A DNA stretch of 32,610 nucleotides from assembly GCA_001770175.1 (NCBI GenBank), contig MEQK01000019.1:1-32610 (forward strand), read 5' to 3'. The stretch is from Bdellovibrionales bacterium RIFOXYD1_FULL_55_31 (lineage in GTDB: Bacteria > Bdellovibrionota > UBA1018). Shown here one piece after another: positions 1 through 8,064 of the stretch. The notes beneath the pieces are model-generated. The model saw nothing but the letters and a program-made list of their open reading frames with translations. It was not told where the DNA came from and did not search any database. Every line of letters begins with the position of its first letter. Position 1 is the stretch's first letter. Both the position numbers and the translations under genes were made by a program.

Positions 1-682
<682 letters not shown>

Positions 683-726
683 TTACGGCGTTGGGAAGGG
701 GGCTCCGCGCATGCGGCGCGTTCAGG

Positions 727-2334
727 TTAGAAATAATAAATCAAACTCGGGGCGAAGGTGACCGTCTTCTGTGACAGCGTCGCGCCGTCCTGAAATTCAG
801 CGTTGTTCGCGGTGATCTCCAACCCGCCGCGTATCGCTATTTTTGGAGCGTATCGATAGAGCGCGCCCATGAAGAAGCTCACTTGGGACGAGCTGTTTAC
901 CGATCCGGAAACATTCGTCGTCTCAGCTGCGCTCGGCAACAGCCCGAAATCAAGATTGAGCGTCGCGCTCCAATTCGAACGAATCGGGAGATCCCCCCCT
1001 ACTCCGAAAAAGAACGCCTTGAAACCGATCGGCGTCGTCTGTTCCGTAACCGAAACGGGAAACGTGTAGGTGGCTGACTGATAACCCATCCTGACCCAGC
1101 CCTTCGGGCCGAAAAAGTTTCCATTCACGAGGTACGAGTAGCCGAGATTAAAGCGCCAGGCGGACATTGACGCCGATACGGAGCCCGCCGCGGTTGCTGC
1201 GCCGGTCGCCAGATCGTTCTGCGAGTAACTCGAAAAGCCATATCCAAAACCGAACTCGGTGAACCATTCACGATTCAGCCAGAGCTGAAGATCGGCTCTC
1301 GGGATGAGAAAGAGACCGGTCCCGCTCAAACCCGAAGATTCTGAACTGAGCTGGCGGGTAAAACTGCCCGCCCCAAGGCCGCCGCTAATCCAGCCCAGGC
1401 GGGGTGGTTCGTCGAGCGCTTCCTCCTCGGCCGCCGGTCGCGCGGCCGACCGAGCTGCGGGACCGACCGGCAGCGGCATGATCTGGACCACCTTTTGATA
1501 GCGGCCGATCTTGCGTCCGGGCTCTTCTTCGATCACCTTGCCGAAAGCGATCCGCTCGTCAGCTTCCTCGATTTCGACTCGGCCGACAGAGCTCAAGCGC
1601 CAGTCAACCACTGACTTCAGCAAGGGATGTTTCTTGACCTCATCCAGCGTGGCGATCAGAAGCGTGTCGCCTCTTTTGATATCGGCGTTCGCACCTATAT
1701 CGATGGTCACGGATTGATTATCCCTGCCCGTGACCTGCGCGACGAAGGGGACTTTCGAGATCATCCGATCAAGAGCCTGATCAAGGGAGCCCCGAAGATC
1801 CCCAAGGCCCAAAGCACCGGACTCTTCTGTCTGGAGCGTTTCTTTTCCGCCCTTTTCTGAGCTTTCCTGCAGAACAAAACGGTCGCTGGACAGCAATTCC
1901 ATTTGTGGCGAAAGCAACCACTCCAGAGTGAATCGATACTGCTTTCCCTCTTTTTGAATCGCGGTTCGAATGATGCTTTCGGCACGCGTCGCGCGCGCGA
2001 GCTGGCTCAAAATTTCGCGATCGTAGATAATCTTGCCGTACGGCAGCTTCGCCCGCGCAAGCACGTCATCGGCCTTCGAAAGGTCTTGAAGCTTGAAACG
2101 GCTCTGCCGCGAAAAATAGTCACGATAGGCGGAGGCGACGTAGTCGGCAAAAAGCCCGTCGACATTATCCAATGAACGCAGGAGGCCGACTGACTCGAGA
2201 GCGTACTTTCGGTCCAGCTCCGAAGTAGCGTGAGCTGAATTGGAGAACGCGCAAAAAAGCAAAAGAAACGCCGAAAGCAGCGCCCTGCGCGTTTTGGCAA
2301 AAGACCTGAAATCGAATCGGGTGCTATTAACCAT
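727..2334 (-). CDS. Outer-membrane beta-barrel protein with FlgT-like periplasmic region
   Basis: This is a 535-residue protein with a Sec signal peptide (basic RSFAKTRR, hydrophobic LLSAFLLLFCAF, cleavage near SAHA). Residues about 40-290 look like a periplasmic module. The stretch VTIDIGANADIKRGDTLLIA followed by VGRVEIEEADERIAFGKV resembles the C-terminal domain of FlgT-type proteins. A Pro/Ala/Glu-rich linker (PVGPAARSAARPAAEEE) leads into about 220 residues of alternating hydrophobic and aromatic strands ending in LIYYF. A terminal Phe is the usual signal of outer-membrane barrels recognised by BamA, and the length suggests about eight strands. The start overlaps the upstream HTH gene by 8 nt and has AAAGG just before the ATG, so the two are probably translationally coupled. 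The FlgT resemblance is by eye. The ligand or function is unknown. Confidence 0.8.
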   Translation of the reverse strand: MVNSTRFDFRSFAKTRRALLSAFLLLFCAFSNSAHATSELDRKYALESVGLLRSLDNVDGLFADYVASAYRDYFSRQSRFKLQDLSKADDVLARAKLPYGKIIYDREILSQLARATRAESIIRTAIQKEGKQYRFTLEWLLSPQMELLSSDRFVLQESSEKGGKETLQTEESGALGLGDLRGSLDQALDRMISKVPFVAQVTGRDNQSVTIDIGANADIKRGDTLLIATLDEVKKHPLLKSVVDWRLSSVGRVEIEEADERIAFGKVIEEEPGRKIGRYQKVVQIMPLPVGPAARSAARPAAEEEALDEPPRLGWISGGLGAGSFTRQLSSESSGLSGTGLFLIPRADLQLWLNREWFTEFGFGYGFSSYSQNDLATGAATAAGSVSASMSAWRFNLGYSYLVNGNFFGPKGWVRMGYQSATYTFPVSVTEQTTPIGFKAFFFGVGGDLPIRSNWSATLNLDFGLLPSAAETTNVSGSVNSSSQVSFFMGALYRYAPKIAIRGGLEITANNAEFQDGATLSQKTVTFAPSLIYYF

Positions 2335-2635
2335 CCAACCTTTGAGAAGGCATCGTCTCCTCGTAGAGCGCGATGAGCGTTTTGAGCTCTGCGATTTCCT
2401 TTTGTGCCCTCTGCAATTTGGCCGTCAACTCCAGGAACTTCGGATCGCCGATGGCTCGACTGTTGAGTTGTGAATCATCCGGCCCTTCGTCCAGAAGAAG
2501 GTAACGGCCGTTCTCTACTTTATAAAGAATCTTGTTCGCCTTGATGTGCCTGCGAAGAGTTGAAAGGCTGATCCCTTTCTTGCCCGCATAATCCATCAAA
2601 GGAATCCATTTGCCCGCCGCAGCGCATTTCGACAT
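2327..2635 (-). CDS. Small HTH/coiled-coil DNA-binding protein
   Basis: The track gives 164 residues, but the first 62 would run through the divergent promoter and into the patatin gene. I start at ATG 2635 (MSKCAAAGKW), giving 102 residues. Residues about 10-50 (WIPLMDYAGKKGISLSTLRRHIKANKI) look like a MerR/excisionase-type winged helix-turn-helix, with YLLLDE as the wing end. Residues about 70-97 (LTAKLQRAQKEIAELKTLIALYEE) form a heptad-like coiled coil suited to dimerisation. It heads the operon with the outer-membrane protein and ligA. No SD is evident, but a strong promoter ends 7 nt upstream, so its mRNA may be leaderless. It could be a local regulator of its own operon and of the divergent lipase gene; that role is inference. 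Confidence 0.75.
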   Translation of the reverse strand: MSKCAAAGKWIPLMDYAGKKGISLSTLRRHIKANKILYKVENGRYLLLDEGPDDSQLNSRAIGDPKFLELTAKLQRAQKEIAELKTLIALYEETMPSQRLDG

Positions 2636-2642
2636 ACGATCA

Positions 2643-2670
2643 ATTGTATTTCCATGGGAGAGAATTTCAA
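2643..2670 (-). promoter_or_regulatory. Sigma70-like promoter of HTH-OMP-ligA operon (predicted leaderless)
   Basis: On the minus strand TTGAAA (2670-2665), a 16-bp spacer and TACAAT (2648-2643) match the -35/-10 consensus at 5/6 each. The -10 ends 7 nt before the ATG at 2635, so the transcript would begin at or within a base or two of the start codon. It overlaps the divergent patatin promoter. Confidence 0.6.
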
Positions 2671-2677
2671 GTAATCT
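2649..2677 (+). promoter_or_regulatory. Candidate promoter of patatin gene (predicted leaderless)
   Basis: TTTCCA (2649-2654), a 17-bp spacer and TAATCT (2672-2677) lie 6 nt before the ATG at 2684. The -10 is only a 3/6 match, but no SD is placed correctly for this start. GGGAGAG is about 22 nt away. It overlaps the opposing promoter, so the two could not both be occupied. Confidence 0.35.
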
Positions 2678-2683
2678 CGCATT

Positions 2684-4009
2684 ATGGCTATTACCCGACA
2701 AAAAGCCACGGACGAAAAAATCCAGATCGGTTCGAAAAGAAAAATCGCCTTCGTGTGCAGCGGAGGCGCCTCTAAAGCTGGAGCATTTCACTTGGGTGTT
2801 GCTCTCGCGCTTCAAGAACAAGGGTTCAAATTCTACGGTGGACTGAACCCAAAGGCTGGTCCCGTCCGGACCCCCCGACCCATGGAGATCTCGACCTATG
2901 TCGGCTCAAGCGCCGGGTCGATCATCGCGAGCTATCTCGCCGCTGGCTATTCGCTCGACAATATTTTCAATTCCTTCCTGACAAAGAGAATGCCTCTTAC
3001 CGATCCGGCCGACATGACCCCCAAGGTCTTGCCCCGGCTCACCTACCCGACCATGCTGAAAATACGGCCCGGCTTGGCCGGCGAGCAGCTGAGGCAAGTC
3101 GCTTATCTCAAAAAGATCGTCTCCAATCTTTTCGACGGCAAATGGGAGGACGTGCTTCAACTCCGGTGGCTCAAGACAACCGGATTTTTTACCACAGCCG
3201 GAATTGAACAGTTCTTCCGGGAGGAGGTCCTGCCCTCAAACAGCTTTCATGATTACATTGCCGACCTTTTTATAGTCGCCACCCAGCTCAATCATTCCCG
3301 AAAAGTCGTTTTCGGAAAATACAGTTACCAGCCCCCCGCCCACGACCTCTCCTGCCAATATGACAACGACATTGTTATCTCGCAGGCTTGCGCGGCGAGC
3401 GCGGCACTTCCACCGCTTTACGCGCCTTACGCCATCAAGAACCGGAATGGGACCCCGATCCACTACATCGACGGCGAAATCCGCGACACGCTTTCGACAC
3501 ACGTCGCCGTGGACGCCGGAGCGGACCTCGTCATCGCCAGCTACACGCACCAGCCCTACCATTTCATGAAAGAGATCGGCTCGTTAACCGAATACGGACT
3601 GGCACCGATCGTGGTTCAGTCCATATTTCTCCTCGTCGAGCAGAAGATTAATAATACAATTCACAACAACGACATCCAGAGAAACGCGATTAATGCAGTG
3701 TCCCGGTACTGCAAAGAACAGGCGCTGACCGAGGAGCATCGCCGAAGAATTTGCGAAATTCTCGAAAAAGAGCTCCATCATCGTTCGGACGTCGACACGA
3801 TCTATATTCACCCGAGTCCGACGGATGCCCAGGTGTTTTTCGGCGACAACTTCAGCCTTTCTCCAAAAAAGCTCTCAGAATACGTGAAAAGCGGTTTTCG
3901 CGCCGCCATCGAAGTTCTTTCCAAGTACCGTTTTGAAGATCGCAGGTCCGAACCGGTCATCGGAACCACTCGTTCCGGCGCCGCCGAGGGCGCTGTCAGC
4001 CAAACGTAG
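2684..4009 (+). CDS. Patatin-like phospholipase/acylhydrolase
   Basis: This 441-residue protein has a patatin fold signature. The oxyanion-type glycine motif is SGGASKAGAFHLG (residues about 25-37), the nucleophile elbow is GSSAGS (about 74-79), and the catalytic-dyad Asp lies in IDGE (about 263). The family hydrolyses acyl esters of phospholipids by a Ser-Asp dyad. No signal peptide or membrane segment is visible, so it is cytosolic or delivered by another route; some patatins are secreted effectors. The C-terminal third (about 300-441) is hydrophilic and helical. It is transcribed divergently from the HTH gene with only 48 nt between the two start codons, so regulation may be shared. The substrate is unknown. 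Alternative starts downstream would cut close to the glycine motif, so the ATG at 2684 is preferred. Confidence 0.88.
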   Translation: MAITRQKATDEKIQIGSKRKIAFVCSGGASKAGAFHLGVALALQEQGFKFYGGLNPKAGPVRTPRPMEISTYVGSSAGSIIASYLAAGYSLDNIFNSFLTKRMPLTDPADMTPKVLPRLTYPTMLKIRPGLAGEQLRQVAYLKKIVSNLFDGKWEDVLQLRWLKTTGFFTTAGIEQFFREEVLPSNSFHDYIADLFIVATQLNHSRKVVFGKYSYQPPAHDLSCQYDNDIVISQACAASAALPPLYAPYAIKNRNGTPIHYIDGEIRDTLSTHVAVDAGADLVIASYTHQPYHFMKEIGSLTEYGLAPIVVQSIFLLVEQKINNTIHNNDIQRNAINAVSRYCKEQALTEEHRRRICEILEKELHHRSDVDTIYIHPSPTDAQVFFGDNFSLSPKKLSEYVKSGFRAAIEVLSKYRFEDRRSEPVIGTTRSGAAEGAVSQT

Positions 4010-4123
4010 ACTTTTCTGGCCTCAGATTCTGTTTGTGCTATCCTTAACAACGCACAACCATCTGCATACGTGTAGTAGCGCGTTGAACCGTAACATCCAG
4101 CAGTCTCGCTGAAAGGGCTACGT

Positions 4124-5782
4124 ATGAAACTTTCCATGATCGACTACGGCATTATCGCCGTTTACTTCGTCTTTGTTCTGGGAATCGGCTTCCTGCTCAA
4201 ACGCAGGGTGAAAAGCAGCGGCGACTTCCTGATGAGCGGCAAATCCATTCCGCTCTGGATCACAAGCCTCGCCTTTATTTCGGCGAACCTGGGAGCCCAG
4301 GAAGTGATCGGGATGGCCGCTTCGGGCGCGAAGTACGGGATCATGACGGCGCATTTTTACTGGGTCGGCGCTATTCCGGCCATGATCTTTCTCGGCGTTT
4401 TCATGATGCCGTTCTATTACGGCAGCCGCGCACGTTCGGTTCCTGAATACCTGAAACTGCGCTTCGATGAAAAAACGCGAAGCTTCAACGCCCTCTCTTT
4501 CGCCGCGATGACGGTGTTCTCTTCGGGCGTTTCCCTTTACGCTCTTGCGATCCTTCTTCAGTCACTCCTTGGCTGGTCCTTCGAAGTCTCGGTGTGGCTC
4601 TCGGGAGGCATCGTGCTCGCGTACATTCTGACCGGCGGACTCACGAGCGCCATTTACAACGAGGTTCTCCAGTTTTTCCTGATCGTGCTCGGGATTGCCC
4701 CTCTCGTGTTCGCGGGACTTCATCAAGTCGGAGGATGGTCCGGAATCGAACAGCAACTTCCGGCCGTCATGACCCACACCTGGCAAAACATGGGCTCGGC
4801 GGCGGATAATCCGATGGGCGTGAATATGTTCCAGATGGTCATGGGTTTGGGCTTCGTGCTCTCGTTCGGTTACTGGTGCACGGACTTCCTCGTCGTTCAG
4901 CGAGCGATGGTCGCGCATAACATGTCGGCCGCGCAGCGCACGCCGATCGTGGCAGCGGTGCCAAAAATGCTCATCCCGTTCATCGTGATTCTTCCCGGCC
5001 TGATCGCTCTCGTTCTCACGAAGACCGACGGGAGTTTCGCGCTTCCGCTAAAACCAGACGGTCGGATGGATTTCGACATGACCTTGCCGGTCATGCTTTC
5101 ACATTACTACCCCACGGGACTCCTCGGCATCGGCCTCACGGCGCTGATGGCGTCCTTCATGTCCGGAATGGCCGGAAACGTGACCGCCTTCAACGCGGTC
5201 TGGACTTATGACATTTATCAGACGCACTTCAAAAAGAACGCGCCGGACAAGCATTATCTTTGGGTCGGTCGAATGGCGACGCTCTTCGGGATTCTGCTCT
5301 CCGTCGCGACGGCATACCTGGCCAGGAGCTTCAATAACATCATGGACCTCCTCCAGCTCGTTTTCGGCTTCGTCAACGCTCCGCTTTTCGCGACATTCCT
5401 CCTTGGGATGTTCTGGCGGAGAACAACGGGTCACGGCGCTTTCTGGGGACTGCTATCGGGAACCGTCATGGCAGCCATTACCCAGGGAATCACGATTGCA
5501 GAAGGAAAAGGCGGCTGGATGCTGTCGACCCCGGTTCACGAGTTTTCGTCCGCGATGGCGCAGGCTTTCGCGATCGCGATCGTCGCCTGGACCTCGTGTT
5601 TCGTGATCACGATCCTGATCAGCCTTGCCACCAAAGCAAAACCCGCTGATGAACTCCGTGGTCTCGTCTACAGTCTGACGGAAAAGCCGAAAGAGACCGG
5701 GGTTGCCTGGTATCTCAGACCGGCACCCCTGGCTGGGGCCGTGTTGGCTGCCGTGATCGCTCTTAACTTCGTGCTGAGGTAA
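4124..5782 (+). CDS. Sodium:solute symporter (SSS family)
   Basis: A 552-residue polytopic membrane protein, with about 13-14 hydrophobic segments by eye, that shows the SSS family pattern. It has an N-terminal DYGIIAVYFVFVLGIGFLLKRR, then SGDFLMSGKSIPLWITSLAFISANLG, the YILTGGLTSAIYNEVLQF core motif, and late FGFVNAPLFATFLLGMFWRRTT. Members use the Na+ gradient to import sugars, amino acids, organic anions or vitamins. The overall look is closest to the SGLT-like branch, but the substrate cannot be read from sequence alone. The start has a good SD (GAAAGGG) about 8 nt upstream. A small two-helix protein follows after 5 nt and may be an accessory subunit. The 114-nt gap upstream contains no clear gene or strong promoter. 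Confidence 0.92.
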   Translation: MKLSMIDYGIIAVYFVFVLGIGFLLKRRVKSSGDFLMSGKSIPLWITSLAFISANLGAQEVIGMAASGAKYGIMTAHFYWVGAIPAMIFLGVFMMPFYYGSRARSVPEYLKLRFDEKTRSFNALSFAAMTVFSSGVSLYALAILLQSLLGWSFEVSVWLSGGIVLAYILTGGLTSAIYNEVLQFFLIVLGIAPLVFAGLHQVGGWSGIEQQLPAVMTHTWQNMGSAADNPMGVNMFQMVMGLGFVLSFGYWCTDFLVVQRAMVAHNMSAAQRTPIVAAVPKMLIPFIVILPGLIALVLTKTDGSFALPLKPDGRMDFDMTLPVMLSHYYPTGLLGIGLTALMASFMSGMAGNVTAFNAVWTYDIYQTHFKKNAPDKHYLWVGRMATLFGILLSVATAYLARSFNNIMDLLQLVFGFVNAPLFATFLLGMFWRRTTGHGAFWGLLSGTVMAAITQGITIAEGKGGWMLSTPVHEFSSAMAQAFAIAIVAWTSCFVITILISLATKAKPADELRGLVYSLTEKPKETGVAWYLRPAPLAGAVLAAVIALNFVLR

Positions 5783-5787
5783 AACAT

Positions 5788-6033
5788 ATGAACTTGATGC
5801 AAAAGTATCTGGATGACCTGCGATTCATCATCGGCGCACTGTTCATGATCTTCGCGCTGATTCTAATGGTTCTCGGGATTACCGAACCGGTGGTCCCCGG
5901 CAAACTGAACCTGAATCTCTATACAGGGCTCTTCATGGGCCTCTTTTCCGGCGGAATGCTGTTCTTCTCGATTCGCGATCAGCTGAAAGCCGAAGAGAGC
6001 TCCAAAAAGAAGGACGTTTCAGTAGCGCTTTAG
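5788..6033 (+). CDS. Small two-helix membrane protein paired with the symporter
   Basis: 81 residues with two hydrophobic helices (about 13-31, IIGALFMIFALILMVLG, and about 45-62, YTGLFMGLFSGGMLFF) and a charged C-terminus (KAEESSKKK). The start has GAGG about 8 nt upstream, lying across the symporter stop codon, so it is very likely co-translated with it. I do not recognise a named family. By position and topology it resembles the small partner proteins that accompany some SSS transporters (DUF485/DUF4212 types), but those usually precede the transporter gene and the sequence is not an obvious match. Its 3' end overlaps the convergent YdjM-like gene by 15 bp. Confidence 0.75.
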   Translation: MNLMQKYLDDLRFIIGALFMIFALILMVLGITEPVVPGKLNLNLYTGLFMGLFSGGMLFFSIRDQLKAEESSKKKDVSVAL

Positions 6034-6597
6034 TTTTCTGGTTCGCTTGGCCTGGATAATTTCGGTAGCTGATTCGACGATTTCGGTACGATGCACCGAT
6101 TTCCAGAAATGCCACTGGAGCAGGGCCAAGCCGACGACCTCGGCACCGATCATGACCGGCTGAAACACGGTCGCGACCTGCTCACCGATCGTCCGATAGG
6201 GAAGGACAGGGAAACGTGTGCCCAGGAATGGCCAGAGAAGTGCCAAAAGACCTTCGGAACTCGGGTTCGGCACAAACCGGTCGACAAAATTGTCGAGCAG
6301 AAGATGACTCGCGACGCCTAGGGCGAGAGCGGCAAAAACACGGGATCGAATGGCAAGCCCGACAGCCCACAAGGTTGCGCAAAGCAGGGCAGTATGACCG
6401 AACGTCCGTGTTCCGGTGATGAGCCCTGGGGCCAAGCCGGAATAAAAAAGCGGCTTATCGACCAAATCGGGAAGCATGGTCCCAACCAGGAGAACACCAA
6501 AAGGTAACCCCCTTTTCCAAGGACTCGCGAGCTTGCTGCCTATTCCGAGATGCCCAAAGAGAATCACACCTCGATAGTAGCTCGAACGAACCTTCAT
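6019..6597 (-). CDS. YdjM/DUF457-like membrane-bound metal-dependent hydrolase
   Basis: Conserved family features visible are an early His-Gly pair (FGHLGIG), MLPDLVDKP, FGHTALL and SHLLLDNFVD, spread among about four hydrophobic segments. This is the layout of the YdjM/LexA-regulated inner-membrane hydrolase family, in which His and Asp residues are thought to bind metal. The biochemical substrate of the family is unknown. The track extends to a TTG at 6669, but that would cross the start of the divergent MFS gene. I choose ATG 6597 (MKVRSSYYRG, 192 residues). ATG 6627 is an alternative that would overlap the MFS promoter, and neither has a strong SD. The 3' end overlaps the preceding small membrane protein gene by 15 bp in convergent orientation. 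Confidence 0.75.
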   Translation of the reverse strand: MKVRSSYYRGVILFGHLGIGSKLASPWKRGLPFGVLLVGTMLPDLVDKPLFYSGLAPGLITGTRTFGHTALLCATLWAVGLAIRSRVFAALALGVASHLLLDNFVDRFVPNPSSEGLLALLWPFLGTRFPVLPYRTIGEQVATVFQPVMIGAEVVGLALLQWHFWKSVHRTEIVESATEIIQAKRTRKLKRY

Positions 6598-6626
6598 TTT
6601 CGAGCCAAAACGCCAGAAAGGCATCA

Positions 6627-6654
6627 TTGAAGCGTTTGCCTGATATGCTAGAGT
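6627..6654 (+). promoter_or_regulatory. Candidate promoter of MFS gene (predicted leaderless)
   Basis: TTGAAG (6627-6632), a 16-bp spacer and TAGAGT (6649-6654) are followed by ACTCGG and then the ATG at 6661. Each hexamer matches 4/6. There is no SD before this ATG, and the spacing of 6 nt puts the transcription start at the start codon. Confidence 0.4.
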
Positions 6655-6660
6655 ACTCGG

Positions 6661-8064
6661 ATGGCCCAAAAATGGTGGGTCCTTGCGGCGGTGGCATGCG
6701 GAACCTTCATGGCCACCCTGGACTCGAGCATCGTCAACATCGCGCTTCCCACCCTGACGAAGGACTTCGGCGCGCCGTTACATCAGGTAAAATGGGTCGT
6801 GGTGGTCTATTTACTTGTGATCACCTGTCTTCTTCTTCCCTTTGGGCGCCTCTCCGATCAACACGGGCGAAAGCCGGTATTTCAACTTGGGTTCCTGATA
6901 TTTACGATAGGATCGGCGCTTTGCGGACTCTCACCCTCCCTCGGAGCTCTCGTCGCTTCGAGAGTGGTCCAGGCACTCGGCGTTTCCATGCTGATGGCAA
7001 ACGGCCCGGCGATCATAACGGCGGCGTTCCCGTTCCGTGAACGCGGAGCCGCGCTCGGAACTCTGGCAATGGTGGTCAGCACGGGACTCGTTTCGGGCCC
7101 CAGCGTCGGCGGGTTACTCATCACGGAATTCGGCTGGCGCAGCATTTTTTGGGTCAACATCCCCATCGGGATTGTCGGCATTGGGCTCGCACAACATTTT
7201 TTGAGCCGCGATCGGATACCGCGGGAGAAAGCGCCTTTCGATTGGGTCGGAGCCTTTCTTCAAACCATTTTTCTGTTCTCGTTCATCATCCTCTTTGACC
7301 CGCCGGACATCTCGATTTCAGGAAGTCTGCCGTTGGCCGGTTCGCCGTGGTTCTTCGGGATTCTGTCAGTCCTGTTCGGCGCGGCGTTCATCAAAGTGGA
7401 ATCGGAAGCAAAAGCCCCCCTGTTTGATCTGTCACTGCTCAAAATCCGGGTTTTCTGGGCCGCGAATCTGGCCAGCCTCCTGATGTTCGTGTCTTTTTCG
7501 TCCGTTTTTGTTTTGATGCCTTTCTTTCTCGAAGAAACCCTGCATTTCGCACCTCATAAGGCCGGTCTCTTCATGACCGCGATTCCACTCACCACTTTCG
7601 TGATCGCCCCGATTGCCGGCCGCCTCTCGGATCGTGTCGGCAGCCGCTGGCTGAGTTCAATCGGCGCGCTGATCGGCGCAGTCGGCCTTTTTGGAATGTC
7701 GGGCGTCGTCGGGCCGGGGCTGCACAGTACGATCGGCCCAGCCGCGATCGTGGTCGCCTTATCGTTCGCGGGACTGGCGACCGGCCTTTTTCAAGCACCG
7801 AACAATAACGCGATCATGGGCGCCGTTCCGGCCAACAAGCTGGGTGTCGCATCAGCCCTGCTCGCCACCGTTCGCAACCTGGGCCTTGTTACGGGGACAG
7901 GCCTGGCCACGACACTCTTCACCTGGCGTCACAAGCTCAGTAACGATTTTATCTCGTCACTTCACATGGTCCATGCCGTCTCAGGATGCCTGGCAATTCT
8001 CGCCATGATATTCTCTTTCTGGAAAGGATCCGGAAAACGCTCGGAGCACGAAGACGACTCATGA
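6661..8064 (+). CDS. MFS drug:H+ antiporter, DHA2 (14-TM, EmrB/QacA-like)
   Basis: 467 residues, predominantly hydrophobic. TM1 carries the DHA motif D1 (FMATLDSSIVNIALPTL), the first loop has motif A (GRLSDQHGRKP), and TM5 has the antiporter motif C (STGLVSGPSVGGLL). These mark a proton-coupled exporter of the DHA2 group, which typically extrudes lipophilic drugs, dyes or metabolites from the cytoplasm. No EmrA-type membrane-fusion partner is adjacent. Instead the stop codon overlaps the start of the next gene as ATGA, so the thioredoxin-like protein downstream is translationally coupled. A candidate promoter ends 6 nt before the ATG, with no SD, suggesting a leaderless message. The substrate is unknown. 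Confidence 0.9.
   Translation: MAQKWWVLAAVACGTFMATLDSSIVNIALPTLTKDFGAPLHQVKWVVVVYLLVITCLLLPFGRLSDQHGRKPVFQLGFLIFTIGSALCGLSPSLGALVASRVVQALGVSMLMANGPAIITAAFPFRERGAALGTLAMVVSTGLVSGPSVGGLLITEFGWRSIFWVNIPIGIVGIGLAQHFLSRDRIPREKAPFDWVGAFLQTIFLFSFIILFDPPDISISGSLPLAGSPWFFGILSVLFGAAFIKVESEAKAPLFDLSLLKIRVFWAANLASLLMFVSFSSVFVLMPFFLEETLHFAPHKAGLFMTAIPLTTFVIAPIAGRLSDRVGSRWLSSIGALIGAVGLFGMSGVVGPGLHSTIGPAAIVVALSFAGLATGLFQAPNNNAIMGAVPANKLGVASALLATVRNLGLVTGTGLATTLFTWRHKLSNDFISSLHMVHAVSGCLAILAMIFSFWKGSGKRSEHEDDS

Noticed and set aside
4010-4123. Possible regulatory RNA or promoter before the symporter gene
   Set aside because: I found only an SD (GAAAGGG) and no convincing paired -35/-10, hairpin or riboswitch-like structure.
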